From Lentisphaeraceae bacterium (GTDB taxonomy: Bacteria; Verrucomicrobiota; Lentisphaeria; Lentisphaerales; Lentisphaeraceae): a stretch of 49,047 nucleotides of DNA. The position numbers were made by a program, and so were the translations under genes. The notes under the pieces are model-generated. The model did no database searches. It saw nothing but the letters and a program-made list of their open reading frames with translations, and was not told the origin of the DNA. The stretch spans positions 1 to 49,047 of the forward strand of contig JAJPOQ010000174.1 of assembly GCA_021232515.1 (NCBI GenBank), in the 5' to 3' direction. Shown in pieces: positions 24,540-31,878 of this stretch (its first letter is position 1; each line of letters begins with the position of its first letter).

Positions 24540-25442
24540 ATGAATATTTTAAATAGAAGAGACTTCCTCTATAGTTCGGCAGCAGTCGCCTTAACGTCTT
24601 CTGCCACTGCCCTTGAGCCTATAAGTCGCATCAATCCAAGAATAAAAGGGGTGAGTCTAGCTGCATACTCGCTAAGGAGCCAAATGCGCTGGATGAAGGG
24701 AAAAGCTAAAGATGGAAATATGGGAATCATGCAGTTTCTCGACTATGCAGCTAGAGAGCAATTCAATGCCGTAGAACTGACTGCTTACTTCTTTCCTCCA
24801 ACTGCCGATCGCAGCTATATGAACTCAATTAAAAGAAGGGCCCATATACTCGGTCTAGATATATCTGGTGGCGCTATCGGTAACAACTTCTGTCTTACTC
24901 CTGGGAGTGCTGAAGCAAAAGCTCAAAGTGCTTACACCAAAAAGTGGATCGACCATTATGCTGACCTAGGAGCTCCTGTTATTCGTGTTTTTGCAGGAAA
25001 GCATGGTCCAAAAGGAGCGACTGAAGAACAAATACTCAACAACCTCGAGTACAATCTTTCAGAAGCTCTGGCATATGCCGAAAAACGCGGTGTCATCTTA
25101 GGTATGGAAAATCACGATTCCATGACAAATATCGATAAACTTTTAGACTTTGCAAAGACTATCGACTCTCCTAATTTTGGCATAACTTTTGATTCCGCAA
25201 ATATCGCCAAAACTCCTGACCCTTATGCAGAACTTGAGAAGTTGGCGCCATATACAGTAAATGCCCAAATCAAAGCTAAGATACCAGTCAATGGCGAACT
25301 CCAAGATGCTGACTTTAATCGTCTAATAAAGATTCTTAAAAGTGCTAACTATGCTGGTTATGTCGTCTTTGAGTATGAGGAAAAAGAAGATCCTTTTACT
25401 CAAATCCCAAAGTTCAAAAAAATTCTAAAATCTTTGATCTGA
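24540..25442 (+). CDS. Sugar phosphate isomerase/epimerase-like TIM-barrel protein, Tat-exported
   Basis: This is a 300-residue protein of the AP-endonuclease-2/xylose-isomerase-like TIM-barrel family. It begins with a twin-arginine signal, NRRDFLYSSAAVAL. Candidate metal ligands are in the usual strand ends: Glu in VELTAYFF, Glu in LGMENHDS, Asp in ITFDSAN and Glu in VVFEYEEKED. Members isomerise or dehydrate sugars and sugar acids. Many periplasmic PVC members are annotated only as TIM-barrel proteins. The start has an AAGGAAGAG ribosome site. The Gfo/Idh/MocA gene follows 37 bases later, a frequent pairing in oxidative sugar breakdown (3-keto-sugar routes). Confidence 0.85.
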   Translation: MNILNRRDFLYSSAAVALTSSATALEPISRINPRIKGVSLAAYSLRSQMRWMKGKAKDGNMGIMQFLDYAAREQFNAVELTAYFFPPTADRSYMNSIKRRAHILGLDISGGAIGNNFCLTPGSAEAKAQSAYTKKWIDHYADLGAPVIRVFAGKHGPKGATEEQILNNLEYNLSEALAYAEKRGVILGMENHDSMTNIDKLLDFAKTIDSPNFGITFDSANIAKTPDPYAELEKLAPYTVNAQIKAKIPVNGELQDADFNRLIKILKSANYAGYVVFEYEEKEDPFTQIPKFKKILKSLI

Positions 25443-25479
25443 CACAACACACACCGACTAAACCTACTGGAAAACAATT

Positions 25480-26538
25480 ATGCCAAATAAGATTTATAAA
25501 TTCGGAATCATTGGAACTGGAATGATCTCCAAGTTTCACGCCAAAGCCATAGAAGCCATACCAAATGCAGAACTCGTTGCCATCTACGGTAGAAATGCCC
25601 AAACCGGTCAACAATTGGCAGGTGACTATAACTGCAAGCTTTACACAGATCTCGATGACTTTGTTGCTGAAGATCTCGATTTTGTAACGGTCTGTACACC
25701 TAGTGGAGTTCACATGGAGGCCGCTATAACTGTGGCAAATGCCGGGAAACACTTAATCGTCGAAAAGCCACTAGATGTTACACCAGAAAGAATCGATAAA
25801 ATGATCGAAGCCTGTGAGAAAAACAAGGTTCAACTCATTGGTATACTTCCTCGTAGATTCAACGAATCCACCAAAGTTTTTAAAGAAGCTGTCGATCAAG
25901 GGCGCTTCGGAAAAATTGCCCTTGCTGACACTTATATAAAGTGGTGGAGAACTCAAGAGTACTACGAAAGTGGTGCTTGGAGAGGGACTTGGAAGTTTGA
26001 TGGTGGCGGCGCTTTAATGAACCAATCTATTCATACTATTGACCTACTTTTGCATCTCATGGGAGAAGTTAAAAGTGTTTGTGCATTCAGTGGTTTAGTT
26101 GCTCATGAAAATATCGAAGTGGAAGATGTCGCCGTTGCTATTCTCGAATTTAAAAACGGTGCTCGTGGTGTCATCCAAGGATCAACTGCCTGTTGGTCAA
26201 AAGATGGTCACCCCGCTCAAGTTCAGATTTCTGGCGATGCCGGATCTGCCTTTATGGTCGACGACAAATTTAGTGTTTGGGAATTTAAAGATGAGCAAGA
26301 GAATGATGCTAAAGTTCGCCAAACATTTGGTTTAAATCCTGAGGCCGCTGGAGCTGGTGCCGCCGATCCCAATGCCATAAGTTTCGAGTGGCACCAACGC
26401 AACTTTGAAGAAGCCATAGCTGCTGTTGCAGACAATCGTCCTGCGAGTACCTCTGGTGATGAAGGTCGAAAAGCCGTCGAGCTTATTTGTGCTATTTACA
26501 AATCGGCTAAAAATGGTGGTAAAAAAGTAAATCTGTAA
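25480..26538 (+). CDS. Gfo/Idh/MocA family NAD(P)-dependent oxidoreductase
   Basis: This is a 352-residue cytoplasmic dehydrogenase. The Rossmann N-terminus has GIIGTGMISKFHA (10-21). The family catalytic EKP motif is Glu95-Lys96-Pro97 in VEKPLDVT, and the second catalytic motif is GGGALMNQSIHTIDLLLH with His185 and Asp188. A C-terminal alpha/beta domain provides the sugar site. It likely oxidises or reduces a sugar or inositol, and its epimerase-like neighbour fits such a path. The final 135 bases (from 26404) are present again at 29084-29218, with ten differences. It converges with a nuclease remnant whose stop touches its own. Confidence 0.92.
   Translation: MPNKIYKFGIIGTGMISKFHAKAIEAIPNAELVAIYGRNAQTGQQLAGDYNCKLYTDLDDFVAEDLDFVTVCTPSGVHMEAAITVANAGKHLIVEKPLDVTPERIDKMIEACEKNKVQLIGILPRRFNESTKVFKEAVDQGRFGKIALADTYIKWWRTQEYYESGAWRGTWKFDGGGALMNQSIHTIDLLLHLMGEVKSVCAFSGLVAHENIEVEDVAVAILEFKNGARGVIQGSTACWSKDGHPAQVQISGDAGSAFMVDDKFSVWEFKDEQENDAKVRQTFGLNPEAAGAGAADPNAISFEWHQRNFEEAIAAVADNRPASTSGDEGRKAVELICAIYKSAKNGGKKVNL
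26404..26538 (+). repeat. Direct repeat copy 1: 3' end of the oxidoreductase gene
   Basis: These 135 bases, ending at the oxidoreductase stop, match 29084-29218 at 125 of 135 positions by eye. Most of the ten differences are in third codon positions. Outside this stretch the two loci share nothing on either side. The repeats bracket the 2.5-kb cassette 26539-29083. Confidence 0.9.
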
Positions 26539-26706
26539 CTAGATATTAAAATTGATCTCAATAGAGTTCGAAGCCATATAGTGCCAGTAAGTTTCTTTAT
26601 CTAAAATTGTGATCGTATCACCATCTGAAACACGAACTACTTTGCCGGTTATTGCTCAGGCAGAGATTGTCAAGGAGACAAAGAGTAATAGAATAATTAG
26701 TTTCAA
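26538..26706 (-). pseudogene. Remnant of a thermonuclease (SNase)-like secreted protein
   Basis: Read on the minus strand from TTG 26706, the frame gives a signal-peptide-like LKLIILLLFVSLTISA. An in-frame TGA follows at 26656-26658. After it, AITGKVVRVSDGDTITILDKE continues in the same frame and stops at 26538. GKVVRVSDGDTITIL is the typical first strand pair of staphylococcal-nuclease-like proteins; the catalytic Arg/Glu region that should follow is absent. It is therefore a truncated gene with an added nonsense codon. The family identification rests on about 15 residues. Confidence 0.5.
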
Positions 26707-26726
26707 CGAGTTGGAATCCAACTAAA

Positions 26727-27821
26727 CTAAATTTCTAAAAATGTGATAGTGTTTTTTTCTGGTAACCATAATGCTTTAACATTATTTAAAACCTTACCGC
26801 CAAAAGCATTCTTACCGCGAAAAGTCATAAAAAGAATCACTCCGTTCTTGCCTCTATCAGTATACTTTGTTTCTACATGTTCAAAACTACTTGGATCATT
26901 CATTCTTTTCTTGACGACGCGAACAAGTTCAACGTGAGATCCGTCCCATGCAGAAAAATAAGACTCTAGTTTTTTCTTTCGTTTTTCTTTCGCAATTTTC
27001 AAAGCTTTTTGATCTTGCTCTTTCTTTATAAGAATATTGAGTAGTCTTTCATATTTTGCTTTATTTGATTGGAATTCTTTTGGTTTATAACCTATCGCAA
27101 TTATTTGATCCATAAATTTAACCAATTGCTTTAAATCATTTTTAGTTTTATTTTTTTTATCTGATAAGTCTTTAATCCTAGTTAAGATCGCCTTTGCCAA
27201 CTTTTCTTTTTGAGAAGATTCATTATGGGCTAATTTTGTTTTATAGTCTTTAGATTCTGGATATAATTGTAGCAACTGTTTTAATACTTGTATTCTCTTA
27301 CTAAATTCATTTTCAGGTAAGTTACTCAGTTCTTTTTTAAGAGATATGGATTGATATTGAGATCTGAACTTGTTTAGTTCTTTATTTTCTACGTTTTCAT
27401 ATTTCTTTAGAAGAGAATTCATTCCTTCAAGGTCTTTATTTATCAACATTCTATCAAGGCTAATTAAGACTGAAGCAGAATTAGTTTTAAAATCTTTTAG
27501 CTCCTTTTCTTTTTTCTCTTCCTGTTTCTTCAATGCTTCTAGCTTCTGTTTCTTCAATGCTTCTAGTTTTTCTTTCTTCTTTTTTACGGCCAACTCTCTT
27601 TGCTCTGAATTAGAATTTGTTGTTAAATTTGATTCGTCGCTATTAGGGGACAATAAGCCTGCAATCATTAAAAAAACAAAAAAGATTAGGCAGCCGCTTT
27701 TAAAAGACATTTTCTTTTTCGTGTTCTCTTCATTTGTCGGTGTTGGGTTCCCACATTCTGGGCAAGACTTAGCATTACTAGAATATTTTTTTCTACATTC
27801 TTTACAAATAATTAGTGCCAT
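26727..27821 (-). CDS. Zinc-ribbon membrane protein with coiled coil and unnamed C-terminal domain
   Basis: This is a 364-residue protein. Residues 1-25 form a zinc ribbon (Cys6, Cys9, Cys20, Cys23; ICKEC and CPECG). A membrane helix lies at about 43-58. A very lysine/glutamate-rich helical region follows, with a short tandem duplication EKLEALKKQ/KLEALKKQ. The C-terminal 70 residues (about 295-364) begin HVELVRVVKKRMNDPSSFEHVET and end in beta strands with FRGKNAFGGKVLNNVKA. The same domain ends the next gene upstream, at 27880. The ribbon is predicted cytoplasmic and the C-terminal domain extracytoplasmic. I know of similar M-x-(D/N)-P-x-S-(F/Y)-E-H-V domains in other bacteria but no function. 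Confidence 0.75.
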   Translation of the reverse strand: MALIICKECRKKYSSNAKSCPECGNPTPTNEENTKKKMSFKSGCLIFFVFLMIAGLLSPNSDESNLTTNSNSEQRELAVKKKKEKLEALKKQKLEALKKQEEKKEKELKDFKTNSASVLISLDRMLINKDLEGMNSLLKKYENVENKELNKFRSQYQSISLKKELSNLPENEFSKRIQVLKQLLQLYPESKDYKTKLAHNESSQKEKLAKAILTRIKDLSDKKNKTKNDLKQLVKFMDQIIAIGYKPKEFQSNKAKYERLLNILIKKEQDQKALKIAKEKRKKKLESYFSAWDGSHVELVRVVKKRMNDPSSFEHVETKYTDRGKNGVILFMTFRGKNAFGGKVLNNVKALWLPEKNTITFLEI

Positions 27822-27879
27822 AATTAGTCCCTATTTTTGTCATCATATCTATGATATTTATCTGTTGTGTGCACAACGA

Positions 27880-28500
27880 TCATTTTAAAATTTCTTTCAG
27901 CTTTCCATAGGTTGAATATTTTGCTTTGACCGTCTTTAGAATTTTAGCATTGAAGCCGTTTCGCCCTCTAAATTCCATTGTAACTATTATATAGTTTTCA
28001 TGCTCTTCGTAAGTCGTTTTAACATGTTCAAAACTATCTGGATTATGCATTTTTTGTTTTACTGCCCGCACTAATTGTATATGGGTTCCATTATGAAACT
28101 GTTGCTGGATCAATTTTTCTTTATTATTTGCTTTTATTTTTTTTTCTTCTTTGAATTTTCTCTTTATAAGTTCGGCATTTCTTTGTCTATTGTACCAATC
28201 GACTGAAGGTTTAACTAATGTGATAAAGTCCTCGTCTTTAACGAGCGCATATTCATGTACGATTTCCATAACGTCTTGATGGTATCTTTTCCGCTGAAGA
28301 TCTTTAATTTTCTTGAATAGGCTTAGTTTTTTAATTTGGTATGTGTTTAGTGCGGATTTTTGTTTTTTATCCAATTTAGTTTTTTTATTTTCTGCTATTT
28401 TTTGAGCATTCTCTTTAGCTTTTTCAAAAACACTCTTTTCTTTTTTTGAACAACCAATGATTAATATACATACTAAGATTGCTTGTAGGTAACGTCTCAT
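27880..28500 (-). CDS. Lipoprotein with the same unnamed C-terminal domain
   Basis: This 206-residue lipoprotein has lipobox IIGC (Cys17), followed by a Lys-rich helical region and a C-terminal domain (about 137-206) beginning HIQLVRAVKQKMHNPDSFEHVKT. It aligns over its length with the C-terminus of the protein at 26727; shared features include the MHNPDSFEHV or MNDPSSFEHV motif and FRGxNxFxxKxLxxVKA. The two genes are 58 bases apart on one strand and are paralogues that differ in how they are anchored. Codon use is AT-richer than in the DUF1592 genes. The function is unknown. Confidence 0.72.
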   Translation of the reverse strand: MRRYLQAILVCILIIGCSKKEKSVFEKAKENAQKIAENKKTKLDKKQKSALNTYQIKKLSLFKKIKDLQRKRYHQDVMEIVHEYALVKDEDFITLVKPSVDWYNRQRNAELIKRKFKEEKKIKANNKEKLIQQQFHNGTHIQLVRAVKQKMHNPDSFEHVKTTYEEHENYIIVTMEFRGRNGFNAKILKTVKAKYSTYGKLKEILK

Positions 28501-28651
28501 TTTCTTCCTTTTGGTCGCATAAATAGTGATACCTTCATCTGTTTGTACTTAACTATCACTTAATACTTCGAGTATAATTCCATGTACGACTTTAGTGATA
28601 TTCTTCAGTTAAACGCCTCTTTTATCTTTTCATTTCCAGCTCGCGAATTTG

Positions 28652-28889
28652 CCTATTTTTTCAGTTCTTTACGAGTCCCGTAGTAATTCACCACTCTGTA
28701 GTGTTTTTGGCTTGTTGTTTTTTCGACATGAATCTGAATTAGCACCTTTATCTTTTGTTGATCGATATTAGTTACAGCTTTTACTCTGCCTATTTCAAAA
28801 CCGTATCTTTCTAAAGCCTCATTATTAGATTTGTAGAAACTATTAGTATTAATCTTCTCTTTCCGGTGCTTACCAAACTTTATCTCATT
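28652..28889 (-). pseudogene. Open-frame remnant, N-terminus missing
   Basis: On the minus strand a frame is open from 28889 (just after a TAA) to a TAG at 28652 and has no ATG. It encodes about 78 residues with protein-like composition: SNNEALERYGFEIGRVKAV, then KIKVLIQIHVEKTTSQKHYRVVNYYG and a Lys-rich end. A 5' truncation is the simplest reading. I do not recognise the family. The flanks, 28501-28651 and 28890-29083, show no other convincing gene. Confidence 0.3.
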
Positions 28890-29083
28890 TTAGGAAATAA
28901 CATATTCAAACAATGTCACCTCAAAGCAAAACAGGTACTACAAAAGTATTTTGATTGTAATTTAGTGTACTACTGTAAGCTTTATTAGTCATGATTCCTA
29001 TCATTTTTTTGCCTACTTTCGTAAATTCAACACTTATGAGTTGAGTTCAAGAAAGTTGGTTTTAGATATCATTTTTTACTTGG

Positions 29084-29218
29084 TTTGAAGAAGCCATAGC
29101 TGCTGTTGCAGAAAATCGTCCTGCGAGTACCTCTGGTGATGAAGGCCGAAAAGCCGTCGAGCTTATTTGTGCTATTTATAAATCGGCTAAAAATGGCGGC
29201 CAGAAAGTAAACTTATAA
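29084..29218 (+). repeat. Direct repeat copy 2: displaced 3' end of a Gfo/Idh/MocA gene
   Basis: A second copy of the last 135 bases of the oxidoreductase gene, including its stop codon, here without the rest of the gene. It encodes FEEAIAAVAENRPASTSGDE onward and ends NGGQKVNL, against NGGKKVNL in the intact gene. The mostly synonymous differences suggest that both copies once belonged to functional genes. It ends four bases before the stop of the convergent FecR-like gene. Confidence 0.88.
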
Positions 29219-29222
29219 CTAT

Positions 29223-30503
29223 CTATTTAGAGACTTCTTCTGTGATGATTTCAATGGCGGATCCCATCAAGTTATGATCAACTCCGGTTGTGAACATCGA
29301 CACCGTATATAGTTGGAGTCCTTCGACGTACTCTTGCGACCAGTTTTGAAGTTTTTTAAATCCTTCAAGACTTGTCCTTATTTCAAAGTTTCCATTTTCA
29401 TCTAACTCAGGAAAAATCTGCTTATAGAAGTTTCCAGCAAACCCTCCTTTTGGTTCTTTCACCATGAAAAGTATGTCTAACTTTGCAGCCTTATCCATCC
29501 GTCCTTTTACGACAACCTGTGAATTGCGTTTCAAAATAAGAGGAGCTGGGGTTCGCCACTGGAGTTTTTGACCGACTCGATGAATGGTCGTATTTGTTTG
29601 TAAATAGGCATGAAATATCTGCCTGGGAGAAGACTTGACAAAAGCTTTATTGTCCACATAAACTAACTGGCCTATAAGAGAATCTTGAGAGGCACTATCA
29701 AAGTCGCTCTTCCAGTTATGAACTGGCTTTAGTATCTCCTTCACAAGTAGTTTTTCTGTTGCTTCATTTGCTGCGATAACGGCTTCATTTGCCTTAACTC
29801 GCACATCTTGAGCATCTACTTTTCGGGTTAATTTAACGGCTCCTTCACTGACACTTAGCAGAGTGTTATTCACACTTGAGTCAACATTGAACGTCGTCCC
29901 CAAGACTTCCATTTTTGCGGTTGGAGTACTGATCAACAGAGGCTTTTTTTGTGGCTTTACATTCGCCGACATATAACCTTTGTATAAGTTTAGTTTCTTT
30001 TGATCAACGCCAGATAGACTTGCTGAAAATTGGCCAAACAGAGTTATCTGAGTCTTATCTTCATAAGTTAGTTTAATCGAAGATTGCTCTGACATAGACT
30101 CGATAGAACCACTGGGGAGTTCGGTACCTTCTGAGATGCTTTCAAAGACTTTACCATCGTCACCAAGCCACTTAAAAGAACCAGTAACAGATGAAGCTGT
30201 AACCACTAAGTCTTTTTGCTGTAATTGTGGTGATACTAAGACAGTTAAGGCAATGGCAAGCAATGCCGCGATAGCAATGAAGAGCTTACTTTGAATGCTC
30301 TTTGGAGACTTTGCTGCAGTCTTCTTTTTATTTAAATTTAGAGACCGTTCCATACCGGCCAGTACAACAGACTGTTCTGAGACAGAGTAAAGAAAGTCTC
30401 GAGCTTCGACGTCTTCTTCAAGAATGTTGTTTAGCTGATCCATCTCGTCACTACTCAGAGCATCGTCCAAGTAACGCAAAATTAACTTTTCTTTATCAAT
30501 CAT
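29223..30503 (-). CDS. FecR-like anti-sigma/transducer protein
   Basis: This is a 426-residue protein. I place the start at ATG 30503, which overlaps the sigma factor stop (ATGA); a longer reading would run backwards through the sigma gene. Residues 1-60 are a cytoplasmic, acidic helical region beginning IDKEKLILRYLDDALSSDEMDQL, typical of zinc-free anti-sigma domains. A membrane helix spans about 73-91. The FecR domain follows (about 105-240, with LYKGYMSANVKPQKKPLLISTPTAKMEVLGTTFNV). A C-terminal region of about 150 residues lacks a family I can name. It should hold or activate the adjacent ECF sigma factor in response to a periplasmic signal. Confidence 0.85.
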   Translation of the reverse strand: MIDKEKLILRYLDDALSSDEMDQLNNILEEDVEARDFLYSVSEQSVVLAGMERSLNLNKKKTAAKSPKSIQSKLFIAIAALLAIALTVLVSPQLQQKDLVVTASSVTGSFKWLGDDGKVFESISEGTELPSGSIESMSEQSSIKLTYEDKTQITLFGQFSASLSGVDQKKLNLYKGYMSANVKPQKKPLLISTPTAKMEVLGTTFNVDSSVNNTLLSVSEGAVKLTRKVDAQDVRVKANEAVIAANEATEKLLVKEILKPVHNWKSDFDSASQDSLIGQLVYVDNKAFVKSSPRQIFHAYLQTNTTIHRVGQKLQWRTPAPLILKRNSQVVVKGRMDKAAKLDILFMVKEPKGGFAGNFYKQIFPELDENGNFEIRTSLEGFKKLQNWSQEYVEGLQLYTVSMFTTGVDHNLMGSAIEIITEEVSK

Positions 30504-31039
30504 CCCTTTTCGTCCCCTACAAAAGTGTCCGGCTGCAGTTTGCACTCCATGCAAGATTTTATGTTTTTATGCAAACGCGAAAGTCGCTTATAAACCGCAT
30601 CTAAACCGACGCCAATTATACGGCCGACTTCCCCACAAGAGTGACCTTCAAAGTAGCGTAACTTGAGCAGCTCACGCGATTTTTCAGGAACACTTTCTAG
30701 ACAATCCCGTAAGGCATCCATCTGTTGATTATTCTGGGCTTTACTTCTTTGTAGCCACTCATTTTCCATGATCTCTAAGACAACGGCATTTATACCAGTG
30801 TGCTCTTTTTTATGCTTCCTTTGCCAATCTATCGCTTCTCTTTTAGCAGTGATAAACGACCAGGAAAGCAAGTAGTCTTCAGATGCAAAGGTAGCACCTT
30901 TAGTAAGAGCTTTGAGAGTGACATTTTGAAAAATGTCTTCCGCCAATTGCGCGTCTCTGATTATCAGATAAATAGTCGCCGAAAGCTTTTCGCGTGTCTT
31001 CATCAAGACCGAAAGTATATCTTCATCTGTTAAATTCAT
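30500..31039 (-). CDS. ECF-type RNA polymerase sigma factor
   Basis: This 179-residue sigma-70 family factor contains only regions 2 and 4. Region 2 is seen as YLIIRDAQLAEDIFQNVTLKAL and LLSWSFITAKREAIDWQRK. Region 4 is ESVPEKSRELLKLRYFEGHSCGEVGRIIGVGLDAVYKRLSRL, with the helix-turn-helix at about 131-155. A CMEC pair near the C-terminus is unusual. It is followed with a four-base overlap by the FecR-like gene and preceded 72 bases upstream by a pseudopilin gene. Two matching candidate promoters (31846-31872 and 38350-38376) suggest it controls the pseudopilin and the DUF1592 operon. Confidence 0.9.
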   Translation of the reverse strand: MNLTDEDILSVLMKTREKLSATIYLIIRDAQLAEDIFQNVTLKALTKGATFASEDYLLSWSFITAKREAIDWQRKHKKEHTGINAVVLEIMENEWLQRSKAQNNQQMDALRDCLESVPEKSRELLKLRYFEGHSCGEVGRIIGVGLDAVYKRLSRLHKNIKSCMECKLQPDTFVGDEKG

Positions 31040-31111
31040 AAGCTCTTCTAAAGTTTAGTTTCTTAAATTATCTGGAGTGCTTCAATTGTAAACATCTTAA
31101 AGTTTTGGTCA

Positions 31112-31798
31112 CTACCAATCAACTAATTCATAATTACCACGAGATCCAACAAAGGCCCGAGTCCACCTCTTATCTCGAAGGTCATTTAACGTTCGACCGA
31201 GAGCTCCACCATCCAAGGTACTTGCGTTCGCTCTCTTTAAGTGGCGCAGAGCTGGTCCATAACGGTTCTTATTAAACATCCAGTGTTGTTGTGACTCTGA
31301 AACTAAGTCCCAGCTATCCAAAATAAATGAGGTCTCTGAAGGCTCTACGGCTGTATCCAATTTCAAAAAATGGCCCCACCAATTATCATCTCTAGGATCA
31401 TCCCACTTTCTGACTAAAGCTTTTTGAACTCGTACTCCGTTCTCCCACCATTGAATAACGTCGGAGCGACCATAACCGGCACCATTTACAAAAGTGTATG
31501 GAGCTTCTGAAGGGCACCTCATTACTGGCGATTCTTTTGGTAGGTAATGATCATTTAAAACTGTTTGAGACCAACCATCCCAATTGTGATAACGTCGAAA
31601 ATAAAAGATCCAATTATTGTTATCTTTGGCGTAATTGTACTCTGCAATCATCACTTGCTTTAAGTTGCTTTTACATACCGCACTTTCACTTGCAGCCCTT
31701 GCCTTAGCCATGGCAGGAAAAAGCAATGATATAAGAATGCCTATGATGGCAATAACCGTTAGTAACTCAATAAGAGTAAAGAGTTTTTTTGAATTCAT
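31112..31798 (-). CDS. Type II pseudopilin-like secreted protein
   Basis: This is a 228-residue protein; the ATG at 31798 is chosen because GGAGG lies just upstream and a longer GTG reading would start inside it. The prepilin N-terminus is intact ([19 protein letters not shown]), with Glu at position 5 of the mature protein. A long helix follows, then the [16 protein letters not shown] and MRCPSEAPY motifs. The C-terminal domain is rich in Trp and Asp. This is one of a large family of single-gene pseudopilins in PVC bacteria, related to DUF1559 proteins. It shares a strand with the sigma/FecR pair, and a candidate ECF promoter lies 47 bases before its start. Confidence 0.85.
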   Translation of the reverse strand: MNSKKLFTLIELLTVIAIIGILISLLFPAMAKARAASESAVCKSNLKQVMIAEYNYAKDNNNWIFYFRRYHNWDGWSQTVLNDHYLPKESPVMRCPSEAPYTFVNGAGYGRSDVIQWWENGVRVQKALVRKWDDPRDDNWWGHFLKLDTAVEPSETSFILDSWDLVSESQQHWMFNKNRYGPALRHLKRANASTLDGGALGRTLNDLRDKRWTRAFVGSRGNYELVDW

Positions 31799-31845
31799 CG
31801 AAACCTCCACTTCACCAGAACCTGAATTTTAATATAGTCTCATGC

Positions 31846-31872
31846 AACGAGCGACCTGTAATAATCCTGACA
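31846..31872 (-). promoter_or_regulatory. Candidate ECF sigma promoter before pseudopilin-sigma-FecR genes
   Basis: Read on the minus strand: TGTCAGGATT (31872-31863), 11 bases, then CTCGTT (31851-31846), 47 bases before the pseudopilin ATG. The identical motif with identical spacing is at 38350-38376. The -35-like TGTCAGG and -10-like CTCGTT, about 21 bases apart from start to start, fit the general form of ECF promoters. The unmatched spacer sequence argues against a simple duplicated segment. Confidence 0.6.
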
Positions 31873-31878
31873 GATAGA

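Noticed and set aside
27370-27888. 172-codon plus-strand frame
   Set aside because: It is antisense to the Lys/Glu-rich zinc-ribbon gene; the Phe/Ser-rich product is the expected shadow.
26404-29218. Integrative element with recombinase-type att sites
   Set aside because: The 135-bp repeats are longer and more diverged than typical att cores, and no integrase or transposase is present, so only a cassette of unknown origin is claimed.
30504-30554. Longer N-terminus for the FecR-like protein
   Set aside because: It would read back into the sigma gene from a non-standard position; ATG 30503 overlaps the sigma stop in the classic ATGA form.
30302-30604. 100-codon plus-strand frame over the sigma/FecR junction
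   Set aside because: It is antisense to two well-supported, translationally coupled genes and has no family resemblance.
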